Below are positions 17,234-24,847 of a stretch of 60,303 nucleotides of DNA, piece after piece. The notes under the pieces are model-generated. The model was not told the origin of the DNA. It worked only from the letters and a program-made list of their open reading frames with translations, and did no database searches. Origin of the DNA: Anaerolineae bacterium (GTDB lineage: Bacteria; Chloroflexota; Anaerolineae; Aggregatilineales; Phototrophicaceae); the NCBI GenBank assembly GCA_025454525.1, contig JALOOG010000018.1, forward strand, positions 1 to 60,303. Reading direction: 5' to 3'. How positions within the stretch are numbered: position 1 is the first letter of the stretch; each line of letters opens with the position of its first letter. Both the position numbers and the translations under genes were made by a program.

Positions 17234-18292
17234 ATGCACACCCTCAATTTATCGCAATGGCTCACTGAATATAGCCAAGAGTGGATTACCGTGACCACCC
17301 GTAACGGGGTCTTTGTATATCTGTCACCTTCGAGTCAAGCGTTGTTGGGGTTAGATGCGTCTGCGTGGATCGGACGATCGATCACCCGGATCTTACACCC
17401 CGATGATCTACCCGCTTATCAGCAAGTGATCCCGTTGGAACACCCGAAGCAGGTGACATGGCGCTTAACGCATCAAGACGGGCGGGATCGTTGGTTTGAG
17501 ATCACTTTACGTCAGATCGAAGGGGATCAAGTGTTGTGGGTTGCGTGTGATGTTACCGATCGTCGTGAGATTAACGCGCTGAAACGCGAAAATGAGCGCT
17601 TGCAACGCGCTTTAGCCCGACAAACCGAACTCAACGCCCTAAAATCGCGCTTAATTCAAGGAATTTCCCAAGAATTTCGCAGTCCGCTCACCGTTTTGAT
17701 GAATACCTACGAGATGTTACACAAATACGACTCTCATCTGGACGCAGCGCAACGTCAAGCTTATATGGATGAATGGCGCGATCAGATCAACGTCCTCACT
17801 CAAATTGTGAAGGATATTGGCCTGTTAATCCAACATGATCCACAACTTTTAGTATTTGAGGATCATCCGCTTGACCTATTGAGCTTGTGTCAGCGCATGT
17901 TACATCGCGTGCGGGATCGCTATGGCATGACTTATGAGTTTAGTTTTTTCTGTGACGGCAATGATCATGTGATCGAAGGCAATGAAAAGCTGTTCAGTTA
18001 TGTGTTAAATGTGCTGATCGAAAATGCGATCAAATACGCCGCGCCCCAAACTGAAATTCAAGTCGAATTGTATCGCAAGACCAGTTACCATGTGATTCGG
18101 GTGTCGGATCAAGGTATGGGACCGATCAACGCCACTAAACCGACCGCGCTCCTTCCATTGTTACGTCAAAAAGGTGTAGCGCTGAATATTGCGCGGGAGT
18201 GTATCGCTTTGCATGGCGGTACACTCAACACCGAAAGCGTGTATGGCAAAGGCAACACCGTCTTGGTTTCGATCCCGATGCGCGCCAGTTAA
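17234..18292 (+). CDS. PAS-domain histidine-kinase-like protein lacking the phospho-acceptor His
   Basis: A 352-residue soluble protein: PAS domain at about 10-110 (FVYLSPSSQALLGLD, HPDDL, WVACDVTD), short coiled coil (114-140), HisKA-like dimerisation helices (~138-205), and HATPase_c (~220-350). The H-box reads ISQEFRSPLT: the His that is autophosphorylated in kinases (S-H-E) is Q146. The ATP domain keeps N264 in the N-box and D292/G294/G296 in the G1 box, but the G2 box reads KGVAL rather than GxGL. This is probably a pseudokinase that senses through PAS and acts allosterically. No response regulator is adjacent. The ATG at 17234 is preferred over GTG at 17228 because AAAGG lies 7 bases upstream of it. 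Confidence 0.88.
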   Translation: MHTLNLSQWLTEYSQEWITVTTRNGVFVYLSPSSQALLGLDASAWIGRSITRILHPDDLPAYQQVIPLEHPKQVTWRLTHQDGRDRWFEITLRQIEGDQVLWVACDVTDRREINALKRENERLQRALARQTELNALKSRLIQGISQEFRSPLTVLMNTYEMLHKYDSHLDAAQRQAYMDEWRDQINVLTQIVKDIGLLIQHDPQLLVFEDHPLDLLSLCQRMLHRVRDRYGMTYEFSFFCDGNDHVIEGNEKLFSYVLNVLIENAIKYAAPQTEIQVELYRKTSYHVIRVSDQGMGPINATKPTALLPLLRQKGVALNIARECIALHGGTLNTESVYGKGNTVLVSIPMRAS

Positions 18293-18298
18293 GCGCGT

Positions 18299-18868
18299 TT
18301 ACGGGCTAGTTAGGACACGCCAATAGATCCCTTTTTCGCGTTGCATCCACCCACGATCGACAAATTCACGGCGGATCAAGGCGTAATCCTCATGATGCCG
18401 TAGGAGGATCTCATTCACTTCGGCCTCACTGTAGCGCCGATCGATCTCAAAGCGTGCTAACAACCACTTGAGGATCACGACATATTTCAACTCACCTACG
18501 GGTAATTGGACGGTGAGATCCTCCGCGACAAACGTTTTAAGCACCTTCTGTTGCCACGGATCACCCACCTCCTCAAACTTGGGGGCAAGCGCGGCGATCC
18601 GATCCCGATCAAACACCTCTTTACTGATGTCGATCAAGGCCTGATTATTGAACGAGTAGTAACGATAATTCCCTTCCGCTCGCATCTGCACCAATCCGAC
18701 CTCCCGTAACATCGTCAGATGTTGCGAGACAGTTGGCTCTTTTAAGCCTAAAATTGTGGCGATCTCGCTCACGGTGCGTTCACCGTTGGCCAAGATCCCG
18801 ACGATCTTGAGTCGGCTTTCGTGTCCCAAGGCCTTGAAAAAACTCAACAACGGTTCAGTATTGGTCAT
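18299..18868 (-). CDS. ArsR-family transcriptional regulator with DUF2087 domain
   Basis: A 189-residue protein with an N-terminal ArsR winged helix (residues ~5-85: FKALGHESRLKIV, TVSEIATILGLKEPTVSQHLTMLREVGLV) and a C-terminal DUF2087 domain (~115-185). There is no ELCVC metal-binding motif on helix 3 or other paired Cys/His cluster, so metal sensing is unlikely despite the ArsR fold; DUF2087 may be the effector part. It is probably an autorepressor: a perfect 16-bp palindrome lies 28 bases upstream of its start. It is convergent with the PAS protein (6 bases between stops) and downstream of the methyltransferase gene's stop on the other side. Confidence 0.9.
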   Translation of the reverse strand: MTNTEPLLSFFKALGHESRLKIVGILANGERTVSEIATILGLKEPTVSQHLTMLREVGLVQMRAEGNYRYYSFNNQALIDISKEVFDRDRIAALAPKFEEVGDPWQQKVLKTFVAEDLTVQLPVGELKYVVILKWLLARFEIDRRYSEAEVNEILLRHHEDYALIRREFVDRGWMQREKGIYWRVLTSP

Positions 18869-18895
18869 GTGATCATCCGTTTTCTATTTCGTTCA

Positions 18896-18911
18896 ATACC
18901 TAATTAGGTAT
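18896..18911. promoter_or_regulatory. 16-bp palindromic operator upstream of ArsR-like gene
   Basis: ATACCTAATTAGGTAT is perfectly self-complementary over 16 bases and lies 28 bases before the regulator's ATG, between it and the methyltransferase stop codon at 18944. Position and symmetry suit a winged-helix dimer repressing its own promoter. Confidence 0.8.
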
Positions 18912-18943
18912 ATCATGAAATAGCGTTGAGTGCAACACCGAAA

Positions 18944-21796
18944 TCATAACCGTTTCATAGACACCACCGGTTCACGGGCAAGCATTTTTCGTAAGATCGA
19001 AAAATCGGGTAAATCAAGCGCTTGGGCGATCGCGTGATCGATGGCGGCGCGAACCGGATCGCGATCGATTTGCGGGAAGGGTTTTAAATCTTCTTGCATT
19101 AAGCGATCATAAGCCGCCGCGAATTGATCCAATTGCGTCTCGCTCAAACTGCGTAAATCTAAGACAGGCATCGTTAAGAGGGTGGTTTTTTTAAATTTGA
19201 CCCATGCTCCATGCGTTTCAGCCCGTTCGGTTAAGGCGATGATGATCGAAAAAACCGAGTTTAACCACAAAACCAAGGCCTTTTCATAACGTGGATCGTT
19301 AAATTCGGGTTTAAACCGAAATGACCACCAAGTGCTGGATAAGACATCTTCCGCTACTTTGACCGAAAACAGTCGTTGGCTGTTGACCCGTAAGCGTTCC
19401 GCGATCAATATGCTGCCTGCAAGCTTCCAGAGCGATTCAACACTTTTTAAGCGTCGGGTCGGCTTGGCATGGGACAGCGGTTGCAAAAAGCTATTCGGGG
19501 TTTGAGTTAATCTCAACACCGCTTGACTATCATGCCCCCAAAAGGCCGGAAATGGCGTGGCATAATCGACTTTTTGAAAACCGTCGGCAATATCACGCGC
19601 ATCGGGGCCCAGTGTGCCTAGATCACACAACTGACACAGTTTAAAACCGTTCTTTTGACCATACCCCGGTAGCCATAACTTGCCCTTAAGCAAGTGATAA
19701 GCGACTCGTGCTAAGTCAACATGAGCGAAGGCACACGGCAAAAACCAATCTTTTTGTAACTCTTCCCATGCGACTTGAATCACTTCACCGGCCTTTTGGC
19801 CATTCATCTTTAAATGATGAGCGCCTTGTCCGGTGATAAAATCCGGCGGATGTAATTGGTCTAGATCCGCGTTTAAGGATAAGGCCTGTAAAGAGGTGGT
19901 GGGGTTATGCCAAAGATTGATGATCGTGGTTTGATGCCCTTGCGGGGCTTTTCCGTTTTGGTTACGGGTAGCGATCAACATCACTTCGCTTAATTCGGTG
20001 CTTTCGGAAAAATTCCACCGCTCCGCATCATGACTCACGATCACATAATCCAGATGATATTTTTGGTTGATCAATTCGCGGGTTTTTGCCCAAGATACCC
20101 CCGAAAGTAGCGCTTTGGGTAAGATCAACGCCAGTTGACCCCCTTCTTTCAGATAACGATCCCCGATCGCCACGAATACAGATCCCAATCCGGCCGTAAG
20201 GTTGGCTTTGGCCCCGGTTTCGCGGATCAGCCGTTGTAAACGTTCTTGCATGTCAGGGCGTTCAGGCATCGATCCAAATAACAAGTTTCCGCCGACACTA
20301 CGGACAAACGGCGGATTCATGACACACAGATCCAAGGTGGGCAATGGCGCGGCGATCACGGTTTCATCGCCTTGTCCGGTGACTTGATGACCATATTTGA
20401 GCGCCCCAAAGCTATCGAAAGGCATTTGCACCGCTTGCCCTTGTAAAAATTCAATACTCCCCAACCGATGAAACAGGCCCCCAATCGGTAAAGAAAACAG
20501 GTTCATTTTTTTCAAGGGAACATCTGGGATTCGCATACTTAAGGTAGAGGCAGTGAGATGAATCGCCGATGACAAGACATCGTAACCGTACAAGACCTCT
20601 TCGGCCACTGCTTTATGAAGTGCGGGCAGCTTTTTGAGTCGTCGGGGGTGGGCAGCATTGGCCTGAATATAATGATCGGTGATTGCCTCGGCCGTAGCGC
20701 TAAGCAACGTCCCCGTACCACAGGCTAAATCGGCAATGCGTAATTGTGCGATTTGTTGGGGGTTTGTCCAATCCACTTTCTGTTTATGTAGAGCCAATTT
20801 AAGCAAGATCGAGGCGGCGGGAATACTGGTGTAATAGGTGCCAAGGTACTTTGCTTCAGACAACAACCGATGATAAACCCGCCCCATTAAGTCATGACGT
20901 AAAGCGGCCCCCATGGCGGTAATGTGTTCAGCCGCGATCAACATCCGATGCACGGCCGCATCACCCGAAAAACGGATCATTGGGCTTTCGGATAACACGG
21001 TAGCGGCAATCGCAAAAATCGCATAATAATTGACATGCTGTAGAATGTATGACCAAGCCCGCGCCAAGTTAGGGTACATATAATCGGGGCCGATCTCTGG
21101 GTTATTCCGGTTGATGAAGGTGTCGAGTCGTGGAATTTTACGATTTTGTTTGGATAACATGCCATGAAACAACACCGCATTCATCAAGATCAAACCCGCA
21201 ATGCGAACCGTGGCCCCGACTTTTTCTGGGGGTAGCTCATCGGTTTCTTCAAAGGTTTCAGCTACCCCCATCGCGATCATTAAACGATCACGATAAGCCG
21301 GATAGACCGCTACTGCTTGGGCATAACGCTCCACGCAGGTATCGATAAGCTCAACGCACCTAGCAACTTCATCATCATTCAGCCATTCGTTAAATGAGGT
21401 ATTTAAGGAACGCACCAAGTAATCAATATCACCGGCGGTATAATTGATTTTTTCAGTGTGCGAGACAATCGCAACTTTGTAATGTGCAACGGCCATCGCT
21501 GCTTTTAAGCTTGAAAATTCGGCATTTCGCAAATGTTCGGGGTAAACCACCGCGATCCCAATATGAGCGATCCCACTTTCCACACGACGACGAGCGGCCT
21601 CTAATGCTTTGGCTTGTGCTTGTGGCCCTTCAATCTCGCCTTCAATAGCGGTGCGTAGACCCTCATAGATCACCAACACATCGGGCATGTGGCGTGTTTC
21701 GCTTAATTCCAAAATATTTTCGGGCGCAGCCACGACCCCGCGATCTTTTAACAATTCGGCTAACACCACATTTAATACTTCTTGTCGTTGTGCCAT
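18944..21796 (-). CDS. Stand-alone N6-adenine DNA methyltransferase, possibly fused to a nuclease-like domain
   Basis: A 950-residue protein. The MTase core shows motif I DLACGTGT at 356-363 (S-adenosylmethionine binding) preceded by LGTYYTSIPAASILL, and motif IV NPPF at 494-497, the adenine-N6 catalytic motif of the HsdM/type IIG class. The C-terminal ~350 residues would hold target recognition. The N-terminus has a PD...(E)xE arrangement (P38-D39, E54, E56, then AAR helices) that resembles a PD-(D/E)XK nuclease but lacks the usual Lys, so cleavage activity is doubtful. No hsdS, hsdR or BREX/DISARM partner is adjacent. The start at 21796 is chosen for AAGGAG 6 bases upstream; a longer frame to 21922 lacks an RBS. 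It could be a type IIG-like defence enzyme or an orphan regulator. Confidence 0.85.
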   Translation of the reverse strand: MAQRQEVLNVVLAELLKDRGVVAAPENILELSETRHMPDVLVIYEGLRTAIEGEIEGPQAQAKALEAARRRVESGIAHIGIAVVYPEHLRNAEFSSLKAAMAVAHYKVAIVSHTEKINYTAGDIDYLVRSLNTSFNEWLNDDEVARCVELIDTCVERYAQAVAVYPAYRDRLMIAMGVAETFEETDELPPEKVGATVRIAGLILMNAVLFHGMLSKQNRKIPRLDTFINRNNPEIGPDYMYPNLARAWSYILQHVNYYAIFAIAATVLSESPMIRFSGDAAVHRMLIAAEHITAMGAALRHDLMGRVYHRLLSEAKYLGTYYTSIPAASILLKLALHKQKVDWTNPQQIAQLRIADLACGTGTLLSATAEAITDHYIQANAAHPRRLKKLPALHKAVAEEVLYGYDVLSSAIHLTASTLSMRIPDVPLKKMNLFSLPIGGLFHRLGSIEFLQGQAVQMPFDSFGALKYGHQVTGQGDETVIAAPLPTLDLCVMNPPFVRSVGGNLLFGSMPERPDMQERLQRLIRETGAKANLTAGLGSVFVAIGDRYLKEGGQLALILPKALLSGVSWAKTRELINQKYHLDYVIVSHDAERWNFSESTELSEVMLIATRNQNGKAPQGHQTTIINLWHNPTTSLQALSLNADLDQLHPPDFITGQGAHHLKMNGQKAGEVIQVAWEELQKDWFLPCAFAHVDLARVAYHLLKGKLWLPGYGQKNGFKLCQLCDLGTLGPDARDIADGFQKVDYATPFPAFWGHDSQAVLRLTQTPNSFLQPLSHAKPTRRLKSVESLWKLAGSILIAERLRVNSQRLFSVKVAEDVLSSTWWSFRFKPEFNDPRYEKALVLWLNSVFSIIIALTERAETHGAWVKFKKTTLLTMPVLDLRSLSETQLDQFAAAYDRLMQEDLKPFPQIDRDPVRAAIDHAIAQALDLPDFSILRKMLAREPVVSMKRL

Positions 21797-21963
21797 AAAC
21801 GCTCCTTGTACAACCGTTCTAAAGTATAATCGATTCAAGGACATTTGGCGAAGCTTAAGGATCTCGAATTTTAAGCGCGTGCGTGTTAAAATATGCGCCA
21901 TGCAACCGCCCGTCGCTTGCATACGTATAAAAAAATAAGGCGGGATTTGGGAGATAAAACGCC

Positions 21964-22563
21964 GTGACCGATCCAGTCATTACGCAATGGGTAAACGCTG
22001 CCATTGACGGCGATCAAGAGGCGTTTGCAGAAATTGTTTACTCCTTCCAAGACGCTGTGTTTAACCTGTGTTATCGCTTGTTAGGGGATAGCGCGGAGGC
22101 GGAAGATGCCGCCCAAGAGGCCTTTTTAAAGGCCTATGGCAATTTGCACCGTTATGACTCTGAACGCTCTTTTAAAACTTGGTTGCTCACGATCGCCTCA
22201 AACCATTGTATCGATCGCTTGCGTAAACGTCGCATGACGACGGTTTCGATCGATGAACCGATCCCGGCCACCCTGTCATTAGCCAGTCGTGATCTGCAAC
22301 CTGAACAGGCGGCTATCCAACAAGAGCGTAGTCGTCGAATGCAGGCGTTGTTAGAGCAGTTACCAGAGGATTATCGCCTCTCGGTGGTACTACGCTATTG
22401 GTACGATTATTCGTATCAAGAGATCGCCGACATCATGAACAGCACCGAAAGCGCGATCAAAAGCCGCTTGTTTCGGGCGCGTCAGATGCTGGCGGATAAA
22501 ATCGATCATTCAGAACGATCATCCGACAGTGGGTTACTGAATCCACTGATGGAGGGGATGTAA
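21964..22563 (+). CDS. ECF-type RNA polymerase sigma factor
   Basis: A 199-residue sigma-70-family factor of the extracytoplasmic-function group. Region 2 spans residues ~22-90 (DAVFNLCYRLLGDSAEAEDAAQEAFLKAY, RSFKTWLLTIASNHCIDRLRKR) and region 4 spans ~125-180 (LPEDYRLSVVLRYWYDYSYQEIADIM, SAIKSRLFRAR). The start is GTG with GGGAG about 12 bases upstream. It is followed after 5 bases by the anti-sigma-like gene and then a small membrane protein: the usual sigma/anti-sigma operon. A short inverted repeat ATGCAA...TTGCAT near 21901-21922 lies in the upstream region and could be part of its control. Confidence 0.95.
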   Translation: MTDPVITQWVNAAIDGDQEAFAEIVYSFQDAVFNLCYRLLGDSAEAEDAAQEAFLKAYGNLHRYDSERSFKTWLLTIASNHCIDRLRKRRMTTVSIDEPIPATLSLASRDLQPEQAAIQQERSRRMQALLEQLPEDYRLSVVLRYWYDYSYQEIADIMNSTESAIKSRLFRARQMLADKIDHSERSSDSGLLNPLMEGM

Positions 22564-22568
22564 TTATC

Positions 22569-23141
22569 ATGCCAAATGAGAAACACTTGCGCCTGATGCA
22601 AGAGGCCTTAGACGGCGAACTCTCACCCGAAGGGCAACAACTGCTCACCACGTTGTTACGCACCGATGGGCAAAGCGCCTTAGAATACGACAAGTTGCAA
22701 CGAGTCGAAACCCTCTTGAATAGCGCACCCCATGAACGCGCCCCGCGTCGTCTGGCCGCGACCATCATGGCACGGGTCGCCGCTCAAATGGAAGCGCAAA
22801 CATGGGTCGAAACCGCCGCCCAAACCAAATCCGATCCGATGGTCGAAATGTCCAAAGAAGTGATCGCCTTATCCGTATTAGCGGTGACGGTAGTGACGAT
22901 GCCGCTATTGATTTCGGCCAGTTGGATGGTGATCAATGCCATGGCCGATCCGTCGCTGTTGACGATGGTCTTACAACAAGTAGTCGGCATGATGTTGCTG
23001 ATGCTCAATATGATGTTGGTGTTTTTAGAAAAAGCGCAATCTTTGATCGAAAGCGATCCGCTCACGGCGGCCGCTTTGATGTCGCTGATTCCAGTCACCT
23101 TGTTATCATTGGTGCGTTATATGTTTGTGGAACAAGCCTAG
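22569..23141 (+). CDS. Putative membrane anti-sigma factor without zinc site
   Basis: A 190-residue protein. The N-terminal ~75 residues (LRLMQEALDGELSPEGQQLL, APRRLAATIMARVAAQ) are helical and match in style the anti-sigma domain of ECF systems, but there is no His-x3-Cys-x2-Cys zinc motif and in fact no Cys. Three hydrophobic helices follow (about 95-118, 125-150, 165-185). By position, directly after the sigma gene, it would hold the sigma factor at the membrane until a signal arrives. An RBS-like GAGG overlaps the sigma stop region. The assignment rests mainly on context. Confidence 0.75.
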   Translation: MPNEKHLRLMQEALDGELSPEGQQLLTTLLRTDGQSALEYDKLQRVETLLNSAPHERAPRRLAATIMARVAAQMEAQTWVETAAQTKSDPMVEMSKEVIALSVLAVTVVTMPLLISASWMVINAMADPSLLTMVLQQVVGMMLLMLNMMLVFLEKAQSLIESDPLTAAALMSLIPVTLLSLVRYMFVEQA

Positions 23142-23162
23142 CCAAACGAGGAGAAATCGCTC

Positions 23163-23375
23163 TTGGACAATCAATTATTGGTGCGCGGTTTGATCGCGGG
23201 CGTGGCGTTATCCGTGTTGGGGATTGGTCTATTTGCGGTCATCTGGATCGCATTGGCCCAAGCGGACACCCTGTTACGCTTGGTGGCCGCGGTTTGTATC
23301 CCGCCGATCGTCTTGGGCATCGGGATCGGTGGGTTGATGATGCGCGTGCGTCGTTCGTCTAATCAGGACTCCTAG
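23163..23375 (+). CDS. Small two-helix membrane protein in the sigma operon
   Basis: A 70-residue protein with two hydrophobic helices (about 8-32 and 38-60) and a short basic tail (RVRRSS). Starts with TTG; GGAG lies about 10 bases upstream, and no ATG or GTG is better placed. It begins 21 bases after the anti-sigma gene, so it is probably cotranscribed. No family recognised. It may assist the anti-sigma factor in the membrane. Confidence 0.6.
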   Translation: MDNQLLVRGLIAGVALSVLGIGLFAVIWIALAQADTLLRLVAAVCIPPIVLGIGIGGLMMRVRRSSNQDS

Positions 23376-23435
23376 CGGACGTTTCGATAATTTGTGTTAG
23401 AATAGCGTCAAAAGTCAGTGAACTTCAGAGACGCT

Positions 23436-24809
23436 ATGTCGAATCCTGATCTTCTTAAATTAGGCGTAGGTTCACGGGTCGCGTTTCTTGCAAACGCGGA
23501 TCCCCAGTTGATCGCGGAAACGTTGGTGGCCTTTGCCAACACCGAAGGCGGCACAATCGTGATCGGAGTCCATGAAGACGGCACGCTCACCCATACGCCA
23601 TTCAACAACACCCAGATCGAACAAGCACTTAAGGCCGCCGATCATCTGTGTAGTCCAACAGTGGTAATTGGCAACTGGGAAGAACTCCAAATTGAGGATG
23701 ATAAGCTCTATGTGATCCGTGCAGCGCGGAGTATTGAATTACACGCGCTAACTGATGGACGTGTGTTGATCCGGAGCGGTGTCAAAAACCGTCCGTTGGG
23801 TGGACAAGAGATCTTACGCTTGGCCAGTGCCAAACACACCGGTGATTACGAGTCCGAATTGATCATCGGGGTCAGCAAAAATGATTTTAGCCGCAAATTG
23901 TTAGATGAATATCTCACTAAACGCGCCGAACGCACCAAGCGCCCATACAACGGCAAAATTGATGATTTATTGCGCGAGATCGGCGCGGTAGATCACGATG
24001 GACATCCCACCATCGCGGGGATTTTGATGTTCACCGAATATCCGCAACAATGGCTACCACAATCAAGCGTAGTCTTTGCCAAGTTTGTCGGTAAGACTCC
24101 GCGAGGTGAAAGCGGCTTGGCCGGTTATACCCGTCGTGAAGAATTGACCGGCCCACTCCCACGCTTGATCGAAGCCTCTTGGAATATCATCTGGAGTGAG
24201 ATGGCCGTCAGCGCGGTGGTCAAGGGACTCGAACGCGAAGAAACGTTTGAATATCCCCAATTTGCGGTGCGAGAAGCGTTGGTCAATGCGATCTGTCATC
24301 GAGATTACCGTTTGAAGGGCCGTCGCACCGAGATCCGGATGTACGCGGATCGCTTGGAGGTGATCTCACCCGGAGGATTGCCGGGCTTCATCACCGTTGA
24401 AAACATCAAAGACGAACACTTTAGTCGTAACCCACGTATTGTCAACGGGCTGTTCCAATGGGGTTATATCGAAGAATTAGGACTCGGTATTGATCGCATG
24501 ATGGAAGTGATGCAACAGGCCGGCCATAAACCGCCCTATTTCGATGCCCGACCGTACAGTTTTGCCGTGACGCTGTATAATGTACGACAAAAACACGCGC
24601 CCCCTGATTGGACACGTAACACCAATTACCGACAAGGGCGTGCGCTTCAATACATCAAAGAACACGGTTCGATCACCAACCGCGAATATCGGCAATTGTG
24701 CGCGGGGGTCTCTGCCGAAACCTTGCGCTTGGATCTAGCGGATATGGTCGAAAAAGGCTTGTTATTAAAAATCGGCTCAAAAAAAGGCACATATTACATC
24801 GTCAAGTAA
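23436..24809 (+). CDS. AlbA_2/RecG-like ATP-binding regulator
   Basis: A 457-residue protein of the widespread 'ATP-binding protein, putative transcriptional regulator' family: N-terminal AlbA_2 (Schlafen) nucleic-acid-binding domain (residues ~15-125: ETLVAFANTEGGTIVIGVHEDG, LYVIRAARS), a central HATPase_c_4 domain with FAVREALVNAICHRDY (~275-290), a glycine-rich ATP lid (YIEELGLGIDRMM), and a C-terminal winged helix (~400-457). Members have been linked to stress control, plasmid or phage functions, but most have no assigned role. ATG at 23436 is preferred to GTG at 23418, which sits closer to a TTAGAAT -10-like sequence. It follows the sigma operon by 60 bp. Confidence 0.88.
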   Translation: MSNPDLLKLGVGSRVAFLANADPQLIAETLVAFANTEGGTIVIGVHEDGTLTHTPFNNTQIEQALKAADHLCSPTVVIGNWEELQIEDDKLYVIRAARSIELHALTDGRVLIRSGVKNRPLGGQEILRLASAKHTGDYESELIIGVSKNDFSRKLLDEYLTKRAERTKRPYNGKIDDLLREIGAVDHDGHPTIAGILMFTEYPQQWLPQSSVVFAKFVGKTPRGESGLAGYTRREELTGPLPRLIEASWNIIWSEMAVSAVVKGLEREETFEYPQFAVREALVNAICHRDYRLKGRRTEIRMYADRLEVISPGGLPGFITVENIKDEHFSRNPRIVNGLFQWGYIEELGLGIDRMMEVMQQAGHKPPYFDARPYSFAVTLYNVRQKHAPPDWTRNTNYRQGRALQYIKEHGSITNREYRQLCAGVSAETLRLDLADMVEKGLLLKIGSKKGTYYIVK

Positions 24810-24847
24810 CTTGCGCGACGCTCAACACAAGGATTACGTAGTAAAGT

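Noticed and set aside
18944-21796. BREX or type I restriction system
   Set aside because: Neighbouring genes are an ArsR-type regulator and a sigma operon; no specificity, restriction, or Pgl/Brx partner was seen.
22802-23362. A 186-residue reading frame overlapping the anti-sigma and small membrane protein genes
   Set aside because: Its composition (Asp, Arg, Gly-rich, no hydrophobic pattern) is that of an alternative-frame shadow, and the overlapped genes have better RBS and context.
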